64,000 nt of DNA, from the NCBI RefSeq assembly GCF_010093595.1, contig NW_022985464.1, forward strand, positions 455,486 to 519,485. The letters run 5' to 3'. Position numbers and translations under genes: made by a program. The notes below the pieces were generated by a model. It searched no databases, had not been told where the DNA came from, and saw nothing but the letters and a program-made list of their open reading frames with translations. This document shows, piece after piece, positions 1-11,549 of this stretch; the stretch's first letter is position 1; the number at the start of each line of letters is the position of its first letter. Source of the DNA: Mytilinidion resinicola. Taxonomy: Eukaryota > Ascomycota > Dothideomycetes > Mytilinidiales > Mytilinidiaceae.

Positions 1-95
<95 letters not shown>

Positions 96-135
96 GTTGT
101 TATTATTATTGTTATTATTATTATTATTATTATTA
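1..135. repeat. (TTA)n microsatellite at window start
   Basis: A nearly perfect TTA trinucleotide array with a few TTG interruptions runs from the window edge to about 135, so its true length is not visible. It is the reverse complement of the (TAA)n tract at 14439-14637, which follows a LINE. It could therefore be the tail of a LINE inserted in the opposite orientation, but the sequence just to its right did not convincingly match that LINE's 3' end. Confidence 0.9.
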
Positions 136-299
136 ATGCTATTGCTAGGGCGGCTGCGCATTAGGGGTCGCAATTTGCAGTATACCTACTGCAACGCCGC
201 CGGCACTACTTATAGGGCTTTAAGGCTGCGTATAATTATTCGCAGGGCCTTGGATAGCCCCTAGGGGCCCTTTTTAGGTTGTATTTCCAAGATACTATA

Positions 300-3145
300 G
301 GGTTGATTACATCGTGTTTCTATTAAAATTACTATATAGATTAAGGAATACTATAATAAGTTTTAGGCACTAGTATATAACCTAAAGAGCTATAATATAA
401 TACTTAGTATAGAATAGCTAACGTTGTATAATATATATATAAAATTCGGTTCTTAAATAATATAGATAGACTTAGACTACTACTATACTTACTGCCTAAC
501 TAACTATAAACCCGTATATATCTAGTTAAAAAACCCTATTACTAGTAAAGGTAAGAAACTCTTCTAAAAAAAGCTTTATATATAGCTTACAGCATTTAAA
601 GCACTTAATATTACTGCTGCTATAGCTAATAAGTACCTATATAACTTTTAAAGATCCGCTAAAAAAAAATATAATTTATATCTAGCCTAAGCACTTTAAG
701 ATAGCTCTTGCTAATAAAATTAAAAAAGATATAGTATGCCGAGAAGGCTATCTATAGTAAGATATTATTATAGGTTCTATAAACTTTACTACTAACCTAG
801 CCGCTATTAGTATATACGCTATATTTAAGAATAACTAGTATAAGTTCTTTAAAAAGATAGAGCAGAAACTAATAAGTAAAAAAGAACTTAAGACGCTAGT
901 TCTAAGGGAATATTAGGGCTTCCTTAATATATAGGATCTAAAAGAGGCTAATAAGCTACTACTATAGCGTAAAGCAAAGAATAGCACTAATATTAACTAC
1001 TATATTAATATTAAACTAGGTATAAAGGCACTAGCACGCAAAGTTTACAGGTTATTAAAAGATAAAACCCTGGTAGTTAAGATATTTATTAATAAAATAT
1101 ACAGCAAGAGCTATATTTAAAAAAGTAATAGCTAGTACGCCGCTCCTATTATTATAGTCTGTAAACCTAGTAAAGGCTTTTATATTTATATTAACTATAG
1201 AGGTCTTAACGCTGTTACTATTAAAGCTAGGAATATCCTACTAGTAATAAAGGATATACTTGCACTTTTAAGTACACCCGGTATTATACTAAATTTAATA
1301 TTATCGCCGCCTTTAATATAATTTAAATACGCAAGGAAAATAAAAAGTATACTGCCTTCCTTATAAGATATAGCCTATTTAAATTTACTATCCTTCTATT
1401 TAGCCTCTATAACGCCCTAGCCACCTTCTAGGCTTTTATTAATAATATACTGCTAGAGTACCTTAATAACTTCTATATAGTATATCTTAATAATATCTTA
1501 ATATTTAGCAAGAACCTAGATAACTATATTACCTATATTAAAAAAGTACTGCAACGCCTGTATACGGCTGGACTCTTCCTAGATATTACTAAATACAAAT
1601 TCTATAAGTAGGAAGTTAAGTACCTAGGTATTATTATTAGCGTTAATAGCTTAAAGATAGACCTAGCTAAGGTTAAGATAGTTATTAACTAGCTATAGCC
1701 GCGAAACCTCTAAAATATATAAGTATTCCTTAGATTCTGTAACTTCTACTAAAGATTTATTATTGCCTATTTAAATATAGCAGGCCCTTTTATAAGGCTT
1801 ACTAAAGCCGAAGTTTATAAAAAGTTTATATTCCTATAGTAGGAAGGTAGCTTAAAGGACTTCTTTTTCTAATAGATAAAATAGGTATTTATTAATACCC
1901 TATAAATGGCCTACTTTAACCCTAACCTAGAAATATAGATTAAATATAATATATCTAATACTATTATAGTAGCTATACTTTTATAAATATAAGCTAATAG
2001 CATGCTTTAACCTATTACGTTTATATTATATTAAATAGGCCCAGCCTAGCTTAACTACTAGATATATAATAAGAAACTGCTTGCTATTATTTAAGCGTCT
2101 AAAAAATAGCGTATAGAGCTTACTAGCTATAAATATAGCAACCTAATTAAGGTTTTATTAGACTATAGGACTCTATAGTACTTTATAGAAACTAAGCAGC
2201 TTAACTAGCGCTAGGCCTACTAGGCTAAGTTCTTCTCTAAATTTAACTTTTATATTACTTACTAACTAAGTAAGGATAATAGTAAAGCAGATTTACTTAT
2301 AAAACGTCCTGGTAATATTCTAGATAAGAATAATAAGCAATATAAGGTCTAGCAGTAGACTATTCTAAAAAATTATAACCTTAAACCAGGCATGCAATAT
2401 ACTATTAAACTTACTACAATTATTACTAAAGGACTTACTTATAATATAGTCTTCCTTACCGCTATAATATATAAACTTAGTAAAATAGAGCTAGAGCCAC
2501 CGGATAAATAAAAAGACCTTTAGAGTAACCCTAATACTATATAAATAAACGCAACTAAACTAGATATTATTAAATATATTTAAATAGCCCTAGCTAATAA
2601 CCTTATTAGCAATACTATTAAAAATGCCCTTAGGGCTAAACTATAATAACTGCCTAGTAAAATTGTTAAAAAATACAGTATTAAGCTTAAGCTGCATAAC
2701 TGCAAAGTTCGAGATAATCTTATCTATATTTATAAGGATTAACTATACGTTCCAGCTATAGAAGAACTCTGTTCTGCTATTATTAAAAGGCTATATAAGC
2801 CCCTGCTAATAGGCTATAGAGGAATAACCTTAATATATAACTATATCTTAATATACTACTTCTGGCTATATACCTAACTCTAGTATAGAACCACCTATAT
2901 ATTTACTCTAGAATACCTTTAGCCTAACTATTTAACTTACTAATTTAGCTAATAAACTTATTAGTAAGCTTAATAAGCTTTACACCTTTTTCTGCACTAA
3001 GATTAAATAGGCCTAAGCTAAGCAAAAAAAATTATACTAATACCGGCTAATAACTAGTATATATATATTATCTAAAAGACCTTATTATACTAAATAAATA
3101 TTTTATTAAGATAACCTAACTAAATAAAAAGCTTAACTTTAAAAA
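300..3145 (+). mobile_element. Ty3/gypsy retrotransposon remnant A, RIP-degraded, internally deleted
   Basis: The plus strand carries a stop-riddled pol. The RT begins near 1141 with a readable INYRGLNAVTIK block, the catalytic YLDD appears as YLNN near 1480, and an RNase H/tether region (TKQLN, KADLLIKRPG) lies near 2190-2320. The integrase zinc-finger start lies near 2760-2850. Relative to copy B, about 540 bp of the integrase core is missing between roughly 2836 and 2863. Homology to copy B ends near 3145. Stops fall at expected Gln/Trp codons, as RIP produces. No LTR was identified for this copy. Positions 136-300 are slightly GC-richer and unassigned. Confidence 0.82.
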
Positions 3146-3832
3146 GTGTAAAGGTTTATCTAATTACTAATAAAAATAAGCTGTAAGGCTTATAGCTACT
3201 TAATAGTAAGAATCTATTAAGGAAAAAAAAGGGCTTCCTAGCTAAGTAAGAAGAAAAGTTCCTTTTACTAAGCCTTGCTTGCTAGGGCCTTAGTTTATAA
3301 GGGCATAGCTTAAGTTTATATAAACCGGGGTTTATCCCCTAATATTATCCCCCTTCTCCGGAAAAAAAATTTAAAGTAGAGCGTTATATAAAGAAAAAAA
3401 TATAAAAATAGAAAGGAAGTAGGTATCTACTAGCGTTGTACAACGTATTAGTGCTATATATACCTAGTAATTTCACGTAACTTCTATCTAAAAGGAATAT
3501 ACTAACTTTATTTAGTTAGTTAGGTATATAACTTACTACTATATAATCTACTACTAGAACCCCGGGTTTAACTCCCGCAGCGGCCGCTTCTTTAAGCGCT
3601 CCTAATAATAATAGCAATACTATAACCTAGTATACCGGTTAGCTATTTAGTTAGAGCGCTATTTTATAGAAATACTATAATTAATAGCAATATAATATTG
3701 CCTAACTCCCCTTTTATAATATTAAAGCCTATATAAATACTATCTCCCTTAACTAACTTAACTCTAGTCGCCCTTTATATATTAATACTTTTTTTATCTA
3801 ATCCTGCGGTAATATTAACCCTACTTCCTGTA
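3146..3832. other. AT-rich filler between elements A and D
   Basis: This stretch is strongly RIP-like, with TA-rich words and stops in all frames. No coding homology could be read. It may be the far end or LTR of element A, or the severed 5' part of the LINE found after 11540. Nothing in the sequence decides between these. Confidence 0.4.
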
Positions 3833-4365
3833 TATTACAACCTATAATATAAACCACCTAAGCGCAGCAGTACTTGCGGAGATAAGTAAGTAGATAAAAC
3901 TAATTACGCAGAACTAGGTTACAGGACTAAGAGGGTTATATATAGAACGTATAGGGATCCTAGATTCCCCTACAGACTGCTAGTAAACGGGAACGATCTA
4001 AGAATAGGATATTATAAGAATAGGGTTACGTAATAGCTTATTAGGCTCGCAGAGGGGAGTAAGTATAGAGCGAACGAGCGCTTATTAGGCTCGAGGCGCT
4101 TAAGGGCTATAAGCTCTAAGAACAGAATAAGTAAATAGATTTCTTAGGACGGAGCTTTATATAAAGGGACGCTCCTTTATATAAATAGGAACCTTATATT
4201 TAACTTAAGACTTTAATACTACCTATTAGAAGTAATAACCCCGTTTTATATTTTAATTAATTATTGCCTTACCTTTTAAAAACTATTGCACCCTAATAAC
4301 AACTTGCCCTATACCCTGCCTTAGTATATAATACTTAGAAGGTATAGAAAAAATAACCTATTATA
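3833..4365 (+). repeat. 5' LTR of element D
   Basis: It aligns along its length with 11002-11539. Shared blocks include AATATAAACCACC near the start, TTAGGACGGAGCTTT in the middle, and CCTTAGTATATAA followed by ACTTAGAAGGTATAGAA near the end. The start dinucleotide is mutated TG to TA. Differences between the LTRs are mostly C/T and G/A, so they cannot be used to date insertion without removing RIP sites. Confidence 0.88.
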
Positions 4366-4750
4366 CTTTAAACACTGCTATATTAAAGAAGTTGTATATA
4401 AACGATTAATTAGAATAGCCCTACTAACCCCTTCGGGTAGTATAACTGCTGGACCAACTCTAACTATACCTAAAGTAGCAACACGTATACAGGTATTGCT
4501 TACACGGCTATAAGCACTAGAAAAAGCTAGTAATACTAAAAATAAAGAAATTAAGGCTCTATAGGGAAATCTCTAGACCGTTTAAAGGGAGCTTACTACT
4601 AGCAGAACGGTTAGCTATAGAAGCTATAAGATAAATAAACCCGAGGAGTTTACTAGTAATAAAGGAACCTTATAAGCGTTTATAATATAGATAAAACTGT
4701 ACCTGTATATAAACTAAAGCAACCTTAAATTTAAATTAGATAAGGTCTGC

Positions 4751-5420
4751 ATGGCAGCCACCTTTTTAAAGAAAGAAGCGTTTAACTGGTTTAACCCAAT
4801 ACTTATAGACTAGCTCGGCAACGCCGACGCAGATAATTGGAAACTAGAAACTAATATTATGTTTAGCAATTACGGATACTTCGAGTTAGCACTTTAGATA
4901 ACCTTTGGAGACACCGATAAAAAACGGACAGCGGAATAGAAAATAGCAGTTCTAAAGCAAAAAAGCTTAACCAGCCGCTATACTTTAGAATTTATATAAA
5001 TCGCGTCTAAGCTATTATAGGGAGATAAAGCTTTATAAGTATAATACTATAGAGGTCTTAAAAAAGATGTTAAGAATAAAATTGCATAAGGTAAAAGGCC
5101 TCTAATACTCTATAAACTTAAGGAAATAGTAATACAGATTAATAGTTAATAGTATAAACAACGATTAGAATAGGCAGATAAAAGGGGACTTTATTCCTAC
5201 GCCCAACTAGCTAGACTAAAGCTAAGAGTAACTAACCGCAACTATAGAAATCGCATAGAGATTAATATTATAAAATAATGCAATAACTAGAAAGGTAGGC
5301 TAATTACCGATAAAGAAAGGTAAGATAGAAAGCGCAGCGGCGTATACCTATTATACGGAGAATAAGAACACTTTATAAATAAGTGCTCTAAAAACACCTA
5401 AACAGCAGCAGTTATAGCAA
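4751..5420 (+). pseudogene. gag remnant of element D with zinc knuckle
   Basis: A Retrotrans_gag-type sequence is readable with stops. It shows ATFLKKEAFNWF near 4757, followed by FGDTDKKRTAE and KIAVLKQKS near 4910-4970 and a YYRGLKKDVKNKIA block near 5045. Near 5341-5400 a degraded CCHC knuckle reads YLLYGE-stop-EHFINKCSK. Sense codons for Trp/Gln are replaced by TAG/TAA. In intact elements this would form the particle-like structure that packages the RNA. Confidence 0.75.
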
Positions 5421-6739
5421 AGCCGAATATAGACCGCTATAATTCCATGTTATAAACTGCGTGCTATAATAATAACTGCTTTACCTATTAGTTAGATAAA
5501 CAGGCAATAGGGTATTATCTAATATAAAGGGTAAAAGGACGTACTATTACTATAATAAAAAATAAAGAGTATAATAGCAACCCTATAAACAACTACTACG
5601 CAGACGTAGAAGTTAAGAATATAGAAATTAACTACCTGTTAGAGACGGATAAGGTATTCTAGATAATTAAACCGCGATTAGAACCCCGAAACAACGTGCC
5701 CGAGCTATAAACCAACAGCGAAACTAAGTTACTAAATATAGAAGCACAGGTTAACAGAGTTATAGCTATATATAAATAAAGCGTAAGAAAGATTCTTACA
5801 CGCCTTAATAAAGAATAAAAAGCGTAAAAGGCCGAAAACGCTATAGCGGGCGTAGAGCTAAAAAAAACTAGTAAGTTACTAATTCCTAAGAGCTATAGAA
5901 AGAGTTACTAGATAACTTATTAAAGAAGAAGAAGAAAAAATAGCCACAGCTACAGGAATAATAATAACAACGCTAACCCTTAACGCAGAAACTCGCGCGA
6001 AATTAGATATATTTAAAGGCTTAAGCCGTAATATCTAGATAAAACAGAATAATAAATTACCTGTTAAGAATAGTAAGGAGTACTATAATAGTAATAAAGA
6101 TTGCGAACTAGAAGAGTAGTCTAGTAACGGAGAATTTAGTATAGAACTAGAGCGGGAACTACTAGAGCTATATAGAAAATAAACCGAGATTAAAATCTAT
6201 AGAGTATTGCACCTTATCGGCGAAATAGGTGTCTATAATAAGGAAGATAAATAGCTAGATAGAAACTACCCACTTTATAGATAGATATCTTAGGTATTAT
6301 ATATTAAAGATAAATGCAATAAGTATATAATATATAAGAAATATTAAGGATAGTACCTATATTAGACAAGATATTATATTATTATATAACTAGTACTGTT
6401 TAAGAAAACAGAGCACTATATTATAGGCAAGAAAAATAAACTTATAGGGGTAGCTACTATAGTTCTAAACCCTTAGTACCTAATAGAATATAGGAAAAAT
6501 AAAAACTAGTAAATATATTACTAAAACTTATATTTAGTATACTATAAAACAAAATATATAAACTATTAGCTATAAAAACAGCTAAAAAACAAGCAGGCGC
6601 TTAAGCAATAGAACGGCTAGAGCAGCTAAGAATAAGGTTCTATAGAGCAGCTAAAGACGAAAAAACGCAAACCGCGACTATTACTACTCTAGTAGGAAAA
6701 GCCTATATTATAGAGAAAAAAAGGAACCCGGTAATATAG

Positions 6740-9700
6740 CCTAACTCTATTCCTATTTAGAACTATAGACACGTAATCCTATTAGTTAAGATTAGTAGGA
6801 ACCCGGCAAGAATACTGCTAGATAGTAGCGCGCAGGGAAATTTTATATCCTATAACTTTATTAAAAGAAACTAGATCCCCTAGCGATAAAAAAACAGACC
6901 TTATAGACTATATATAGTAGATAGTACACCCGTGTAATATAGTAATAGGCAGGTAACTATAGAAACTTAACTAGGTGTTATATAGATTAAAGAATATTAA
7001 GAAACTATTAGCATAGATATAACTAATACGGCGAGATATAATATAATCTTAGGTATACTATAGCTAAAAGAGCATAACCCCTAAGTTAATTAGAAGTCTA
7101 GTAAAGTAAAAATCTAATTAAAAAGCAGACTAAAGGGCACCCCGCGCTAGAATAAGCCTAAGCAAAAATAAGATATTAATATAGATACCTTAAAAGGCAA
7201 GAAAGCCTAAAAAGAAAATAGGGCAGCGAGCTAATAGTAGCCTAGACCCCTAAGCAGCCGGCAGCTAGCTAAGGCAGTAAAAGCACTAAACGTGCCAGAA
7301 AAATATAATAAATTTAGAGGAATTTTTATAGAAAAGGTTTAGAATACACTACTAAAGCACTAACCTTAGGATTACTATATTCCCCTAGTACTAGGCAAAT
7401 AACTGCAGTTTAGACTAATCTATTTACTGGCCTAGAGCGAGCTAGAAGTACTAGAAAAATACCTAGAAAAGAACCTAAAGTAAGGATTTATTAAACTATT
7501 AGAATTACCTATAGGTTACCCTATAATATTCGTTCTAAAACTAAATAGTAAGCTACACCTTTATATAGACTATAGATAACTAAACAAGATTATAATTAAA
7601 AACCGCTATTTATTACCTTTAATTTCTAAACTTAAAGACTAACTATATAAGGCTAAGTACTTTATAAAAATAGACCTATATAAAGGGTACTATTTAATTA
7701 GGATAAAAGAAGGAAAAGAGTAAAAAACAGCTTTTAGAACTTAATACAGATACTTTAAGTATATAGTAATACTGTTTAGGCTTACTAATACGCTAGTAAT
7801 ATTCCAGGTAGTAGTTAATTTAGCGCTAAGGGGCTACTTAGATCGGTTTATAGTAGTATACCTTAATAATATTTTTATATACTTAGAAACGCTAAGCGAA
7901 TATAAAATACACGTGCGAAAGGTACTTAAAAAACTTAAAAAATATAACCTTATAGTAAACCCGGATAAGTGCGAGTTCTATAGGCAGAGAGTCGGATTTC
8001 TAGAATATATTATTAGTCCAGGATAAATTAAAATAGAAGAAGGCAAGGTATTTTCTATCTAAAAATAGCTAGAGCCTATAAATTTAAAAGAACTATAGTT
8101 GTTCCTAGGGTTAGCTAATTACTATAGGCAGTTTATTAAGGGCTACTCGAAAATTGCAGAGCTATTTATAGGACTTACTAGAAAGGATATTAAATATAAA
8201 TAGACCTTAGAAGCGCAGGGCGTATTTAATAAGTTAAAGGCATAATTTGCCTTAAAACTAGTGTTAGCAATCTTTAATCTATAAAAACTAGTTACTATTA
8301 AAAGTAATACGTCGGATAAAGTATTAGAAGCAATACTTAACTAACTAAATAAATAAGGGAAGTTGCATTCTATAGCGTTCTACTTATAAAAGCTAAGCCT
8401 AGCTAAGCTAAACTATAATATCTATAATAAGGAACTGCTAGCTATAGTAGAAGCATTTAGTTAATAGAAAGTTTACCTTAAAAAAGCAGTATATATAATA
8501 TAGGTATATATAGACTATAAAAATCTAATATACTTTACTATAACTAAGAAGTTAAATAGAAGATAAGTAAAATAGTTAGAAAAACTAGAAACCTTTAACT
8601 TTAGGATTATATACCGGAAAGAATCTAAAAACGCTTATATAGATGCACTTAGCCGAAGGCTGGACTATATAGAAGGAGCCGGAAAAACCAGGCAATTTAT
8701 ACTTAGGAAGAAAAGTCTAGAAACCCTTAAATTTAACCACGCATAAGGAGTAGCTACTTATTAGTCTAAGGATAATAAGTAGTATAAATAAATTAAGGCA
8801 GCCTAAAAACTAGATTAAGAAAGCCGGGATTTAGCAGGTTATAACTAGTAAAGTTTGCGCCTAGAACCTATAAACTAAGAATATAGAGAAATCTAAAACG
8901 GTATTATTACCTTATAGGATAAGATATTTGTGCCTAAAACTTTATAGAAAGAGCTTATTAAGGAATTCTATAGGATACCGGTGCATAGGCACTAGGAAGT
9001 GGAAAAAACACAGGAAAAAATTGCAAGAATATTTTATTTCCCCGGACTCCGGAAACTAACGGAGAAAATTATATATAAATATAAGTGCATAAAGAATAAG
9101 TTAGTATAATACGCACTGTACGGACTAATAAAGAGTCCCTTTATACCGGAAAAGGTATAGAAATCTATTATATAAAACTTTATAGTTAAACTACTATAGT
9201 CTATTAAACCTATAATAGGTATAAAGTATAATATAATATTAGTAGTTACGGACCGATTAACTAAATATACCTACTTTATCCCTTATTAAAAAGTATTAAC
9301 GGCAGAAGATCTAGCCTATATATTTTTAAAGTATATTATTAGCAACTATAGGCTACTCTAGAAGATAATTTTAGACTAAGATAAGCTTTTTATATTAAAA
9401 TTCTGGCAGACCCTTACCGTATAACTAGGAATAAAGCATAAGCTTTCCACAGCGTTTTACCCTTAAACGGACGGGTAAACGGAAAGGCTTAATTAGACTT
9501 TAGAATAGTACCTATAATACTATATTAATTACAGGCAGGATAATTAGATATTACTACTACTAATAGCCTAGTTCGCCTATAATAGTGCATCTATAGAAAT
9601 AATAAAGGTATTACCCTTTTTTATAAACTATAGTTTTAATCTAAAGGCGTATTAAAAACCCTAACTTAATAGTATAAGGGCCTAGAAGGCACTACTATTA

Positions 9701-10190
9701 GTCGAAAACATTAAAAAGCTATAGAGGCAGCTTTTAATAGACATCTAATTCCTAACGCTAAGGTTAGCGAGATATTATAATTAACACCGGAGTATTATAC
9801 TAACTTTTAAAAGGGGGGATAGAGTCTACCTACTCCGCAAAAATATTAAAATAAAATAACTAAGCATAAAGTTAGACTATATTAAGATTAGACTATTTAA
9901 AATATAGAATATTATTAGCCTAGTAAACTATAAGCTTAGGCTACCTAACAGGATAAAAATACACCCGGTTTTCCACGTATTGCTACTAGAACCTGCACTA
10001 CCTAACGCTAAGCTAGAAAATAATATTAAGGTCGATAATAATAATAAATATAAGGTTAAACAAATCCTAGATTCCTAATAGCACGGTTAGTAAAAGAAAT
10101 ACCTAATTAAGTAGAAAAGATACAGCACCTCTAAAAATATATAGGAACCGGTTAAGAGTTTAGCAAACTATTAGGGACTCCTGCAGTAGT
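6740..10190 (+). pseudogene. pol remnant of element D: protease, RT, RNase H, integrase, chromodomain
   Basis: The protease active site reads LLDSSAQGNFIS near 6815. The RT spans about 7400-8000 with the catalytic YLDD seen as YLNN near 7860. RNase H covers about 8280-8690 and ends in DALSRRLDY. The integrase (about 8940-9660) shows a readable ILVVTDRLTKYTYFIPY block near 9235 and LGIKHKLSTAFYP near 9430. A HPVFHVLLLEPALPNAKLE segment near 9960 precedes a chromodomain with YLIKWKRYSTS near 10100. This domain order defines chromoviruses. Dozens of in-frame stops inactivate it. Confidence 0.88.
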
Positions 10191-10389
10191 TTTACCGCCA
10201 GAACCCGAAATAGCCTAGAAAGACGGCAACAGCGCACCGTCTAACTAGGAAGAATTAAAGAAATCTGGAGGCAGAGTGCTACTGCTTTATAATTAGAATA
10301 CACAGCAACAGAAGGAACGGCTGGCAGTGCCCAGCACACCCTAAAAGAAAAAAGAGTACCCGATAGTTCCTAAGGTAGAAGGCAAGCCT

Positions 10390-10690
10390 TCCTGCTTAAC
10401 ACGCTTTTATTCTTTCTACTTAGCCTTTTTCTAATTATCTTTCTTAAGCTTTTCCAGAGTCTTAAACCTATAACGTATTATTTTTTTACTATGCTTACGC
10501 AGCAACTTCTTTTAAAAATCTAGATAATCTAGCTTTACTATAGCCGCCTTTAAGGTTGTATAAGTTTCTAACTTCTTATAATAAAGTTTATCCTCTTTAT
10601 AGGCTAGTTTTCGCCCTAAAAAAGTTAGCCGGAGCGCAGTTATAAGTAATAACGGATTACAACAGCTTATAGGCAGCTGCTAAGATGCTA
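10390..10690 (-). pseudogene. Antisense lysine-rich ORF remnant in the 3' region of element D
   Basis: On the minus strand, between the chromodomain and the 3' LTR, a continuous reading frame is recognisable despite a few TAA/TAG codons. It gives LTFLGRKLAYKEDKLYYKKLE, then KAAIVKLDYLDF, then LLRKHSKKIIRYRFKTLEKL, and a Lys/Glu-rich stretch ending in PSTLGTIGYSFF. Stops fall where CAG/CAA/GAA-like codons are expected. Accessory ORFs between pol and the 3' LTR have been reported in some fungal Ty3/gypsy elements. I do not know a function for this one. Confidence 0.5.
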
Positions 10691-10987
10691 GCAATATTAT
10701 AGTTTAATTATTGCGCCTAAACGCAGGCTGTATAATAATCTAAGTTAGATATAGAAACTATATATAATAAACCCTAAGACTTGCACCGGGAATAAGGTAT
10801 AACTTTTAAACTAAACGCGTTAATATAATTAGTAAATATAAGATAGCTTTCTCGTTTCTTAGCTTTTAAAGTATTGGATATTGTAAAAGAAGAAACAGAG
10901 TGGCATAATGCCGGCCCAGTAAATAGGGCATCGCCAGCTACTTATCCGAGACCCCACCACGGAAATACTTTCGGGCCGAAAGCCTTA

Positions 10988-11001
10988 GAAGGGGGAGCGA
11001 G
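10988..11001 (+). other. Polypurine tract of element D
   Basis: An AGAAGGGGGAGCGAG purine run directly precedes the 3' LTR TG. It is the expected plus-strand primer site and fixes the LTR boundary. The surrounding 10874-11001 stretch is less AT-mutated than the rest of the element. Confidence 0.8.
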
Positions 11002-11539
11002 TGTTATAACCCGTAATATAAACCACCCGAGCGTAAAGGCACTTGCGGAAATAGATAAATAGATCGGACTAATTATATAGGACTAGGTTACAGGACTAAA
11101 GGGAACACGTATTAGATAAATAGACATCCTGCCTTCTACTATAGGCTGTTAGTAGATAGGAATAATTTAGGAGATATTACGGGAATAAGGGTTTATATAA
11201 TAGCTTAAGGAGCTTAAAAATATAAGCAGGGCAAGCGCTTAAAAAGCTTAAGGCTATAAGCTAAAGGAGCGGCTTAAGGGGCTTAAAGCTGCAAGCTATA
11301 CAAGTAAAAGGTTTTTTAGGACGGAGCTTTTATATATAAGAACGCTCCTTTATATAAATAGGAACCTTATATTTAACTTAAAACTTTAATACTACCTATT
11401 AGAAGTAATAACCCCGTTTTATACCTAAAATTAATCTTACCTTACCTTTTAAAGACTATTACACCCTAACAATAACTTAACCTATACTCTGCCTTAGTAT
11501 ATAACACTTAGAAGGTATAGAAGAAACAACCTATTATAT
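11002..11539 (+). repeat. 3' LTR of element D
   Basis: It starts TGTTATAACCC immediately after the polypurine tract and ends in CCTATTATA, matching the end of the 5' LTR. It is the better-preserved LTR at its left terminus. LINE E sequence starts almost directly after it. Confidence 0.88.
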
Positions 11540-11549
11540 ACCTATATAG

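Larger units (their letters stand above)
3833..11539 (+). mobile_element. Full-length Ty3/gypsy chromovirus-type LTR retrotransposon D (RIP-inactivated)
   Basis: Two LTRs of 533 and 538 bp flank a 6.6-kb interior. Domains in order are gag, zinc knuckle, aspartic protease, reverse transcriptase, RNase H, integrase and a C-terminal chromodomain. These are followed by an antisense ORF remnant and a polypurine tract. Many conserved Trp and Gln codons read TAG/TAA, for example the integrase TDGQTERLNQTLEQ block, where each Gln is a stop. The 5' LTR starts TA where the 3' LTR starts TG, as expected from RIP of a canonical TG terminus. No clean 5-bp target duplication was found: CCTGTA upstream against CCTATA downstream is suggestive only. 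The element is non-autonomous in its present state. Confidence 0.92.

Noticed and set aside
10874..11062. 62-codon ORF ending inside the 3' LTR of element D
   Set aside because: It spans the polypurine tract and the LTR boundary, so it is a chance frame in a less-mutated strip, not a gene.
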